64,000 nucleotides of DNA, from assembly GCA_905142475.1 (NCBI GenBank), contig LR990730.1:2108001-2172000 (forward strand). The letters run 5' to 3'. The DNA comes from Xanthomonas hydrangeae (GTDB taxonomy: Bacteria > Pseudomonadota > Gammaproteobacteria > Xanthomonadales > Xanthomonadaceae). The notes under the pieces are model-generated. The model saw only the letters and a list, made by a program, of their open reading frames with translations, had not been told where the DNA came from and did no database searches. Made by a program: the position numbers and the translations under genes. Position 1 is the first letter of the stretch, and each line of letters begins with the position of its first letter. This document shows positions 56,625-64,000 of this stretch, in pieces.

Positions 56625-57712
56625 ATCTGGCGGCGACGCAGGCACAGCAGCCGGTCTTGCCGACTGCCGGCGCACACGTCGCCACCCCCCAACGCGGTCG
56701 TGATTTGCGTATCGATGCCGCCAAGGCGATCGCGATTTTGCTGGTGGTGTTTTGCCACGCCAAGGGTGTGCCGCACGGCATGACCTTGTTCGCCTACAGC
56801 TTCCATGTGCCGCTATTTTTTCTGGTCTCCGGCTGGCTGGCCTCCGGGTACGCCTCGCGGGCTACCGGGCTGTCGCAGACCTTCAGCAAGCAGGCGCGCA
56901 GCCTGTTGCTGCCGTATGTGGTGTTCTATCTGCTTGGCTACGCGTATTGGCTGCTGACACGCAATATCGGCGAAAAAGCGGCGCGCTGGGGCAGCCACCC
57001 TTGGTGGGAGCCGATCGTGGCCATGTTCACCGGGATCGGCCCGGACCTGTACGTGCAGCCTCCGCTGTGGTTTCTGCCGGTGATGCTGGTGACGGTGGTT
57101 GGTTACGTGCTGCTGCGCCGCTGGCTGTCGCCGGTGGTGATTGCGGTGGCGTCGCTGGTCGTGGCCTGGTTCTGGATGCACTGGTTCCCGGCACAGGGTG
57201 TGCGGATTTTTTTCGGGCTGGATGTGCTACCGGTGTCGCTGTGCTTCTATGCACTTGGCGCCTTGCTGATCCACCTCTCGCCGAACCTGCCGAAGTCGTT
57301 GGTTGGGAGCGTGCTTGCGACGGTAGTGCTGGCGATTGCGGTTGCCTGGCTGGCTGATGTCAACGGCCGGATCGACGTCAATATGCTGGAATTCGGCCGC
57401 AATCACGCGTTGTTTCTGTTGAGCGCGGTGCTCGGGTCGCTGATGGTGATCTGCGCCGCGCGGTTGGTGCAAGGCTGGGCATGGGTGCAGTGGATCGGGC
57501 GCAATACGTTGTTGATCCTGTGCACGCACATGCTGGTGTTTTTCGTGCTTTCCGGTGTTGCAGCACTGGCTGGCGGATTCGGTGCCTCGCGTCCGGGGCT
57601 CGGCTGGGCGTTGTTCGTCACCATCTTCGCATTGGCCGCATGCGTGCCGCTGCGCTGGTTCCTGATGCGTTTCGCGCCGTGGACATTGGGTGCCCGCCCG
57701 GTGGCGGCATGA
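56621..57712 (+). CDS. gumF: Xanthan acetyltransferase GumF
   Basis: Membrane-bound acyltransferase-3 family protein, 363 residues, which acetylates the inner mannose of xanthan. About ten membrane segments; the family His is in VVFCHAKGVPHGMTLFAYSFHVPLFFLVSGWL. It is clearly paralogous to GumG, the next gene, over the whole length. ATG overlaps the gumE stop. Confidence 0.94.
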   Translation: MNLAATQAQQPVLPTAGAHVATPQRGRDLRIDAAKAIAILLVVFCHAKGVPHGMTLFAYSFHVPLFFLVSGWLASGYASRATGLSQTFSKQARSLLLPYVVFYLLGYAYWLLTRNIGEKAARWGSHPWWEPIVAMFTGIGPDLYVQPPLWFLPVMLVTVVGYVLLRRWLSPVVIAVASLVVAWFWMHWFPAQGVRIFFGLDVLPVSLCFYALGALLIHLSPNLPKSLVGSVLATVVLAIAVAWLADVNGRIDVNMLEFGRNHALFLLSAVLGSLMVICAARLVQGWAWVQWIGRNTLLILCTHMLVFFVLSGVAALAGGFGASRPGLGWALFVTIFALAACVPLRWFLMRFAPWTLGARPVAA

Positions 57713-57725
57713 CCGGTACCGCGCC

Positions 57726-58814
57726 ATGACGACCGCGCCGTACTCCACTGCAGCCAGGCACGACAGCTCGGGGGCCAGGGCCACGCCAGCACCGGCGTTG
57801 ACCCGCGATTGGCAGATCGATGCAGCAAAAGCGCTGGCCATCGTCCTGGTGGTGTTGGGGCATGCCAGCGGCATGCCGGCGGCCTACAAGCTGTTCGCCT
57901 ACAGCTTTCACGTCCCGTTGTTTTTTGTGCTGTCCGGCTGGGTGGGCGAGCGCTTCGGCCGCCGTGCAATGACGGTGGCGACGATCAAGAAGTTGGCGCG
58001 CACGCTGCTCATTCCCTACCTTGCGTTCTTCCTGGTGGCCTACGCTTGCTGGATGTTGATGGGAGTGACCAGCCGCGCGGCGCATCCATCGCACAGCCTG
58101 CCGTGGTGGGACCCGTTTGCGGGTCTGTTCTGGGCCAACGGCGCAAGCCTGTATGTGCTTCCGGCGTTGTGGTTTTTGCCGGCGCTGTTTGTCACCACGC
58201 TCGCCTACATTGCATTGCGCGCGCGCTTGAGTACGACGGTGCTGGCTGCAACCTGCCTGCCGCTTGCATTGGCATGGGCCGGCTGGTTCCCGTCGCTGCA
58301 GCTACGGCTTCCGTTTGCGTTGGACGTGTTGCCGGTCGCGCTGTTCTTCATCGCCGTTGGCGGCTGGCTATCGCGCTACGCCGATGCGCTGCGATCGCTT
58401 GGCGCCATGGCGTGGGCATTGGCACTCCCGGTGCTGGCAGCAGCCTGGTGGTGGTTGGCGGCATGGAACGGGCAAGTGGATGTGAATAATCTGCAGTTCG
58501 GGCAGTCCGCTGCGGTGTTTTTGCTGGTCAGCCTGCTGGGCACGGCGATGACCTTGTGCGTTGCCTACTTCGTTCGGCAATGGCGTTGGCTGCAGTGGAT
58601 TGGCGCCAACACCTTGCTGATTCTGTGCACGCATACGCTGGTGTTTCTGGTTCTCACCAGCGTGGTGGCACGTACCGGTGTGATCGCACCCAGCATGATC
58701 GGCACGCCAGCATGGGCGATGAGTTTATGCACGGTGGCGATTGTTGCCAGTGTGCCGATGCGTGCGGTGTTGGTGCGCATTGCGCCGTGGATGTTGGGGT
58801 TGAAAGGTAAATGA
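57726..58814 (+). CDS. gumG: Xanthan acetyltransferase GumG
   Basis: Acyltransferase-3 family membrane protein, 362 residues, assigned to acetylation of the outer mannose. It shares with GumF the block IDAAKALAIVLVVLGHASG, LFAYSFHVPLFFVLSGW and WIGANTLLILCTHTLVF, so the two arose by tandem duplication. ATG at 57726, 13 bp after gumF; an earlier in-frame non-ATG start lies inside gumF. Confidence 0.94.
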   Translation: MTTAPYSTAARHDSSGARATPAPALTRDWQIDAAKALAIVLVVLGHASGMPAAYKLFAYSFHVPLFFVLSGWVGERFGRRAMTVATIKKLARTLLIPYLAFFLVAYACWMLMGVTSRAAHPSHSLPWWDPFAGLFWANGASLYVLPALWFLPALFVTTLAYIALRARLSTTVLAATCLPLALAWAGWFPSLQLRLPFALDVLPVALFFIAVGGWLSRYADALRSLGAMAWALALPVLAAAWWWLAAWNGQVDVNNLQFGQSAAVFLLVSLLGTAMTLCVAYFVRQWRWLQWIGANTLLILCTHTLVFLVLTSVVARTGVIAPSMIGTPAWAMSLCTVAIVASVPMRAVLVRIAPWMLGLKGK

Positions 58815-58881
58815 CGAGCTTCCAGAATCATCAGCCGTCGCAACACGCAGTTGCGCGTTGCGGGCACAGGAGATTGGCGTA

Positions 58882-60024
58882 ATGAAAGTGGTGCATGTTG
58901 TCCGCCAATTCCATCCTTCGATCGGAGGCATGGAGGAAGTCGTTCTCAATGTGGCCCGTCAACATCAGGCCAACAGTGCCGATACGGTGGAGATCGTGAC
59001 GTTGGACCGGGTGTTCACCGATCCAGGCGCGCAACTTGCTGCGCAGGAAACGCATCAGGGCCTGCCGATCCGGCGCATCGGTTACCGCGGTTCGTCGCGC
59101 TACCCGTTTGCGCCATCGGTGCTCGGTGCGATTCGCTCGGCGGATCTGGTGCATCTGCATGGCATCGATTTCTTCTACGACTATCTCGCGCTGACCAAGC
59201 CGCTGCATGGCAAGCCGATGGTGGTGTCCACGCATGGCGGGTTTTTCCATACTGCCTACGCCTCGCGGATGAAGCAGTTGTGGTTTCAGACGCTGACCCG
59301 CACTTCTGCGCTGGCGTATGCGCGGGTGATCGCTACCAGCGAGAACGATGGAGATCTGTTCGCCAAGGTGGTGTCGCCGGCACGCTTGCGGGTGATCGAA
59401 AACGGCGTTGACGTGGAGAAGTACGCAGGGCAGGGCGCAACGACGCCCGGGCGCACGATGCTGTATTTCGGGCGCTGGTCGGTGAACAAGGGGTTGATCG
59501 AAACCCTGGAGTTGCTCCAGGCCGCGCTCAAGCGCGACCCGCAGTGGCGGCTGATCATCGCCGGCCGCGAGTACGATTTGAACGAGGCCGATCTGCGCAA
59601 GGCGATCGCGGAGCGTGGTCTGCAGGACAAGGTGCAGCTGAGCATGTCGCCTTCGCAGGGAGAGCTGCGGGCGTTGATGCATCAGGCACAGTTCTTCGTG
59701 TGCCTGTCGCGGCATGAAGGGTTCGGCATTGCGGCGGTCGAGGCGATGAGTGCGGGCCTGATTCCGATCCTCAGCGATATCCCGCCGTTCGTGCGTCTTG
59801 CCGGCGAGTCCGGTCAGGGCGTGATCGTCAATCGCGACAGGCTCGAGATAGCGGCCGATCAGGTGCAGGCGCTTGCGCTGCAGTCGGATGCTGACTTCGA
59901 TACGCGTCGTGCCGCATCCATGGCATATGTGAGCCGCTACGACTGGAAGCATGTGGTGGGGCGCTATATCGACGAATACCACACCGCGCTGGGCACGCGC
60001 CGCGCGCAGGAGGCGGTGCGATGA
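58882..60024 (+). CDS. gumH: Alpha-mannosyltransferase GumH
   Basis: GT4-family, GT-B-fold transferase that adds the inner alpha-mannose from GDP-mannose to the lipid-linked cellobiose. The 380-residue protein has MKVVHVVRQFHPSIGGMEEVV at the N terminus, LHGIDFFYDYLAL, and the GT4 EX7E motif around SRHEGFGIAAVEAMSAG. ATG at 58882 with an AGGAGA ribosome-binding site matches the known length. Its stop overlaps the gumI start. Confidence 0.96.
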   Translation: MKVVHVVRQFHPSIGGMEEVVLNVARQHQANSADTVEIVTLDRVFTDPGAQLAAQETHQGLPIRRIGYRGSSRYPFAPSVLGAIRSADLVHLHGIDFFYDYLALTKPLHGKPMVVSTHGGFFHTAYASRMKQLWFQTLTRTSALAYARVIATSENDGDLFAKVVSPARLRVIENGVDVEKYAGQGATTPGRTMLYFGRWSVNKGLIETLELLQAALKRDPQWRLIIAGREYDLNEADLRKAIAERGLQDKVQLSMSPSQGELRALMHQAQFFVCLSRHEGFGIAAVEAMSAGLIPILSDIPPFVRLAGESGQGVIVNRDRLEIAADQVQALALQSDADFDTRRAASMAYVSRYDWKHVVGRYIDEYHTALGTRRAQEAVR

Positions 60025-61070
60025 GTGCGCTTGCGTCGCCCTCGCTGACGCGTGCAGCCACGCAGCCGCAGGTCACCGTGCTGTTCTCCACCGAGAAGCC
60101 CAATGCCAATACCAATCCGTATCTGACTCAGCTCTACGCTTCGTTGCCGGATGCGGTGCAACCGCGCTTCTTCTCGATGCGCGATGCGTTGTTGTCGCGT
60201 TACGACGTACTGCATCTGCATTGGCCGGAGTATCTGCTGCGTCATCCGAGTGCTGCCGGCACGTTGGCCAAACAGGTGTGTGCGGCGCTGTTGTTGCTCA
60301 AGCTGCAACTGACCGGCACGCCGGTGGTGCGTACCTTGCACAACCTGGCGCCGCACGAAGATCGCGGTTGGCGTGAGCGCAACCTGTTGCGGTGGATCGA
60401 CCGTTTGACGCGTCGCTGGATCCGCATCAATGCGACCACGCCGCCGCGGCCGCCATTCACCGACACCATCCTGCATGGACACTACCGCGATTGGTTCGCG
60501 ACCATGCAGCAGGGCAGTACGGTGCCGGGGCGGCTGCTGCACTTCGGCTTGATTCGTCCGTACAAGGGTGTGGAAACGCTGCTGGATGTGATGCGCGAGG
60601 TGGACGATGCGCGCTTGAATCTACGCATTGTCGGCAACCCCGCCACGCCGCAGATGCGCACGCTGGTGGAGGATGCCTGCGCGCAGGATCCGCGCGTCAC
60701 CGCGCTGCTGGCCTATGTCGAAGAGCCGGTGTTGGCGCGCGAAGTCAGCCAGGCCGAGCTAGTGGTGTTGCCGTATCGGCAGATGCACAACTCCGGCACG
60801 CTGCTGCTGGCGTTATCGCTGGCGCGCCCGGTGCTGGCACCGTGGAGCGAGTCGAATGCGGCCATTGCCGAGGAAGTCGGCCCGGGCTGGGTGTTTCTCT
60901 ATGAAGGCGATTTCGATGCAGCGCTGCTGACCGGCATGCTGGACAAGGTACGCGCCGCGCCGCGCGGCCCGGCACCGGATCTTTCGCAACGTGATTGGCC
61001 ACGGATCGGGCAGTTGCACTACCGCACCTACCTGGAAGCGCTCGGCAAGGATGGAGACGCCGCGCTGTGA
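60021..61070 (+). CDS. gumI: Beta-mannosyltransferase GumI
   Basis: Transfers the terminal outer mannose to lipid-linked GlcA-Man-Glc2 (GT94 family). The 349-residue protein has HLHWPEYLLRHP, VRTLHNLAPHEDRGW and the C-terminal donor region LVVLPYRQMHNSGTLLLALSLARPVLAP. No signal peptide; a peripheral or monotopic location is likely. ATG overlaps the gumH stop and its TGA overlaps the gumJ GTG. Confidence 0.95.
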   Translation: MSALASPSLTRAATQPQVTVLFSTEKPNANTNPYLTQLYASLPDAVQPRFFSMRDALLSRYDVLHLHWPEYLLRHPSAAGTLAKQVCAALLLLKLQLTGTPVVRTLHNLAPHEDRGWRERNLLRWIDRLTRRWIRINATTPPRPPFTDTILHGHYRDWFATMQQGSTVPGRLLHFGLIRPYKGVETLLDVMREVDDARLNLRIVGNPATPQMRTLVEDACAQDPRVTALLAYVEEPVLAREVSQAELVVLPYRQMHNSGTLLLALSLARPVLAPWSESNAAIAEEVGPGWVFLYEGDFDAALLTGMLDKVRAAPRGPAPDLSQRDWPRIGQLHYRTYLEALGKDGDAAL

Positions 61071-62572
61071 CCGCAGAGATCCCAACGATGACATCCCCCA
61101 CGCCGCCCCCACCACGCAGCCTCGGTTCGCGTGCCGCCGGTGGCGCAGCGGTGACCATGATCGGCCAGTCTGCCAAGATGGTCGTGCAGTTCGGCGGCAT
61201 CATTTTGCTGGCGCGGTTGCTGACGCCTTACGACTACGGCCTGATGGCGATGGTCACCGCGATCGTCGGTGCAGCCGAGATCCTGCGCGATTTCGGTCTG
61301 TCCGCCGCTGCCGTGCAAGCCAAGCATGTCAGCCGCGAACAACGCGACAACCTGTTCTGGATCAACAGCGGTATCGGCTTGTCGCTATCGGTGGTGGTGT
61401 ATGCCTCTGCCCACCTGATCGCCAATTTCTACAAAGAGCCGGCGCTGGTGATGATTTCGCAGGCACTGGCAGCGACCTTCCTGATCAACGGCATGACCAC
61501 GCAGTACCGCGCGCATCTGAGCCGTGGCCTGCGCTTCGGGCAGGTGGCGTTGAGTGATGTCGGTTCGCAGGTGCTGGGCTTGGTTGCAGCTGTTGCTGCG
61601 GCGTTGCTCGGTTGGGGTTACTGGGCGCTGGTGGTGCAGCAGGTGGTGCAAGCCAGCGTCAATTTCTTGATCGCCGCGAGTTGCTCGCGCTGGTTGCCAC
61701 GCGGCTACCAGCGTGCCGCGCCGATGCGCGATTTCATGAGTTTCGGCTGGAATCTGATGGCTGCGCAGTTGCTGGGATATGCCAGCCGCAATGTCGGCCA
61801 GGTCATCATCGGTTGGCGGACCGGCCCCGATGCGCTGGGCCTGTACAACCGCGCCTTCCAATTGCTGATGATGCCGTTGAACCAGATCAACGCACCGGCG
61901 ACCAGCGTGGCGTTGCCGGTGCTGTCGCAGCTGCAGGACGACCGCGAACGCTTCAACGCTTTCCTGCTGCGTGGGCAAACGGTAATGGTGCATTTGATCT
62001 TTGCACTGTTCGCCTTTTCCTGTGCGCTGGCGATGCCGTTGATCGTGCTGGTGCTTGGCGAGCAGTGGCGCGATGCGGTTCCGTTGTTTCAGGTGTTGAC
62101 CCTGGGCGGAATTTTCCAGACCGCGTCCTACGCCACCTATTGGGTCTTCCTGTCCAAGGGATTGATGCGCCAGCAGCTGATTTATTCGCTGGTCGGTCGC
62201 ATCGTGCTGATTGGCTGCATCTTTGCCGGCTCGCGCTGGGGCGCGATGGGCGTGGCGATCGGATATTCGTTCGGGCTGCTATTGATCTGGCCGTTGTCGC
62301 TGGTCTGGATTGGCAAGATTTCCGATGCGCCGGTGCGCTCGCTGTTCACCAACGCCTTGCGCCCGATGGTGGCATATGGCGTGGCTGGTGGCTGCGCCTA
62401 CTACGCCTCAGTCGTGGCTGGTGGCCCGTTGTGGCAGCAACTTGCCGCTGGGGCGGGCGCGATGGCAGCCGTCTGCCTGCTGGCCCTGGCGATCTGGCCG
62501 GCGTTCCGCCGCGATGTGCTGTCCATCGTCAACATCCGCAAATTATTGACCCAGGCCAAGGCACGCCGATGA
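61067..62572 (+). CDS. gumJ: Xanthan repeat-unit flippase GumJ
   Basis: Wzx-type flippase of the polysaccharide biosynthesis family, about 14 membrane segments over 501 residues ([41 protein letters not shown] at the N terminus; family segment [23 protein letters not shown]). It moves the lipid-linked pentasaccharide across the inner membrane. The GTG at 61067 overlaps the gumI stop; an ATG at 61088 (MTSPTP) would give 494 residues, and published starts for this family vary. Followed by gumK after 64 bp. Confidence 0.93.
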   Translation: MTAEIPTMTSPTPPPPRSLGSRAAGGAAVTMIGQSAKMVVQFGGIILLARLLTPYDYGLMAMVTAIVGAAEILRDFGLSAAAVQAKHVSREQRDNLFWINSGIGLSLSVVVYASAHLIANFYKEPALVMISQALAATFLINGMTTQYRAHLSRGLRFGQVALSDVGSQVLGLVAAVAAALLGWGYWALVVQQVVQASVNFLIAASCSRWLPRGYQRAAPMRDFMSFGWNLMAAQLLGYASRNVGQVIIGWRTGPDALGLYNRAFQLLMMPLNQINAPATSVALPVLSQLQDDRERFNAFLLRGQTVMVHLIFALFAFSCALAMPLIVLVLGEQWRDAVPLFQVLTLGGIFQTASYATYWVFLSKGLMRQQLIYSLVGRIVLIGCIFAGSRWGAMGVAIGYSFGLLLIWPLSLVWIGKISDAPVRSLFTNALRPMVAYGVAGGCAYYASVVAGGPLWQQLAAGAGAMAAVCLLALAIWPAFRRDVLSIVNIRKLLTQAKARR

Positions 62573-62636
62573 GATCGTCACTGTCTCCGCCTGCGTTCGT
62601 GCATGCTTTCTCCCACTCATCCATAGGACACGGCCC

Positions 62637-63836
62637 ATGAGCGACACACCCGCCGCCGCTACCGGCATTGCCCGGCCTTGCTATCTGGTCTTGTCCGCAC
62701 ACGATTACCGCACGCCGCGCCGCGCCAATATCCATTTCATTACCGATCAACTGGCGTTGCGCGGGACGACGCGATTCTTCTCGCTGCGTTACAGCAGGCT
62801 CTCGCGCATGAAGGGCGACATGCGACTGCCGCTGGACGAAACGGCGAACACCGTCGTCTCGCACAAGGGGGTCGACTGCTATCTGTGGCGCACCACGGTG
62901 CACCCGTTCAATACACGCCGCGCGTGGCTACGTGCGGTCGAGGATGCGATGTTTCGCTGGTACGCCGCGCATCCACCGCGTCAGTTGCTTGACTGGATGC
63001 GCGAGGCGGACGTGATCGTATTCGAGAGTGGCATTGCAGTTGCCTTCATCGAGCTCGCCAAGCGCATCAATCCTGCGGCCAAGCTGGTCTATCGTGCATC
63101 CGATGCGTTGAGCACGATCAATGTGGCTTCCTACATCGAGCGCGAGTTCGACCGTGTTGCGCCAACGCTCGATGTGATCGCACTGGTATCGCCAGCGATG
63201 GCCGAGGAAGTGGCAAGCCGCGACAACGTCTATCACGTCGGCCATGGCGTGGATCACAACCTGGACCAGCTGGGCGACCCATCGCCGTATGGCGAGGGCA
63301 TCCATGCGGTGGCAGTAGGCTCGATGTTGTTCGATCCGGAATTCTTCGTCGTCGCCAGCAAGGCCTTTCCGCACGTCACCTTCCATGTGATCGGCTCGGG
63401 CATGGGGCGTCATCCTGGTTACGGCGACAACGTGACGGTCTATGGCGAAATGAAACACGTCGAGACCATCGGCTACATCAAGCACGCCCGTTTCGGTATT
63501 GCGCCTTATGCATCCGAGCAGGTGCCGATCTATCTGGCCGACAGCTCGATGAAGCTGTTGCAGTACGATTTTTTTGGGCTGCCGGCAGTCTGCCCGAACG
63601 TCGTCGTCGGGCCCTATCAGTCGCGTTTCGGCTACACTCCGGGCGACGCTGATTCGATCATTGCGGCAATCGGGCTGGCATTGGAAGCGCCGCACGTGCG
63701 CTATCGCCAGTGCCTGAATTGGTCCGATACCACCGATCGCGTGCTCAATCCCGGTGCGTATCCAGAGACCCGGTTGTACCCGCACGACACCGGCGCAGCC
63801 GCGCGCACCTCTGCGGAGGCTGCGCTCTCGCATTGA
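62637..63836 (+). CDS. gumK: Beta-glucuronosyltransferase GumK
   Basis: GT70 inverting glycosyltransferase that adds glucuronic acid from UDP-GlcA to the lipid-linked trisaccharide; a monotopic membrane protein. The 399-residue protein carries the catalytic Asp in [12 protein letters not shown] (D156, corresponding to Asp157 of X. campestris GumK as I recall), and the donor-site region [26 protein letters not shown] at 62637. No direct overlap with gumJ or gumL. Confidence 0.96.
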   Translation: MSDTPAAATGIARPCYLVLSAHDYRTPRRANIHFITDQLALRGTTRFFSLRYSRLSRMKGDMRLPLDETANTVVSHKGVDCYLWRTTVHPFNTRRAWLRAVEDAMFRWYAAHPPRQLLDWMREADVIVFESGIAVAFIELAKRINPAAKLVYRASDALSTINVASYIEREFDRVAPTLDVIALVSPAMAEEVASRDNVYHVGHGVDHNLDQLGDPSPYGEGIHAVAVGSMLFDPEFFVVASKAFPHVTFHVIGSGMGRHPGYGDNVTVYGEMKHVETIGYIKHARFGIAPYASEQVPIYLADSSMKLLQYDFFGLPAVCPNVVVGPYQSRFGYTPGDADSIIAAIGLALEAPHVRYRQCLNWSDTTDRVLNPGAYPETRLYPHDTGAAARTSAEAALSH

Positions 63837-63876
63837 TGCGGCGCGCTCATTCGTTTTTTAAAGGAGATCCCTCACG

Positions 63877-64000
63877 ATGGCCAACGCTTTACTGCAGAAG
63901 TGGATAGAACATGCCGAACGTCGTGCATTGTTCTGGTGGCAGCCGAAAAACGCTGGCGTCAATATGGGGGATCACCTGTCCAAGGTGATCGTCTCCTGCG
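63877..64000 (+). CDS. gumL: Xanthan ketal-pyruvate transferase GumL (3' end outside window)
   Basis: First 41 codons of gumL, which adds a pyruvate ketal to the outer mannose. The visible residues (MANALLQKWIEHAERRALFW, then NAGVNMGDHLSKVI) match the start of polysaccharide pyruvyl transferases. AAGGAGA lies 10 bases before the ATG. Truncated by the window end. Confidence 0.85.
   Translation, partial: MANALLQKWIEHAERRALFWWQPKNAGVNMGDHLSKVIVSC

Overview
The window is chromosomal DNA from a Xanthomonas species. The xanthan (gum) operon follows ihfA, a MerR-type gene and tRNA-Pro, the chromosomal VirB/VirD4 system encodes the enlarged VirB7 lipoprotein typical of the Xanthomonadales bacterial-killing T4SS, and GC content is high with GC-rich third codon positions. 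I cannot name the species from sequence alone.

Layout. (1) 1-8.2 kb is the nusA-infB-rbfA-truB-rpsO-pnp translation and RNA-metabolism cluster; nusA is cut by the window edge. (2) 8.4-14.9 kb is housekeeping: a secreted DUF2272 protein, nadC with a Trm112-like gene, purEK, an Fe/Mn superoxide dismutase with unusual gateway residues, and a coupled grxD-SDR-marC unit. (3) 15.4-20.2 kb has an Oar-like TonB-dependent receptor and the nucleosidase ppnN. (4) 20.1-28.7 kb is type IV pilus biology. A LytS/FimS-like kinase gene is divergent from fimT-pilV-pilW-pilX-pilY1-pilE, and the shared intergenic region holds AlgR-like boxes. tRNA-Asn and a second FimT/GspH-like pseudopilin follow. (5) 28.8-31.0 kb is uvrB and tRNA-Val. 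(6) 31.2-42.2 kb is the T4SS in the order small ORF, virD4, virB7, B8, B9, B10, B11, B1, B2, B3, B4. No virB5, virB6, effector or immunity gene follows; an 836-bp non-coding stretch with a 140-bp inverted-repeat element leads straight into thrS. (7) 43.1-50.8 kb is thrS-infC-rpmI-rplT-pheS-pheT-ihfA-merR, with an AUC-initiated infC and repeat elements around pheS. (8) 50.9-64 kb is tRNA-Pro and gumB to gumL (gumL cut by the edge), encoding xanthan assembly: GumD starts the lipid-linked unit, GumH, GumK and GumI extend it, GumF and GumG acetylate it, GumL pyruvylates it, GumJ flips it, and GumE, GumC and GumB polymerise and export it.

The observations most worth checking are the truncated T4SS locus and the element at its end, the pairing of a FimS-like kinase with AlgR-type boxes at the minor pilin operon, the atypical SOD and SDR active sites, and the RNA or repeat structures in the thrS-pheT region. 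No CRISPR array, prophage or complete insertion sequence was seen.
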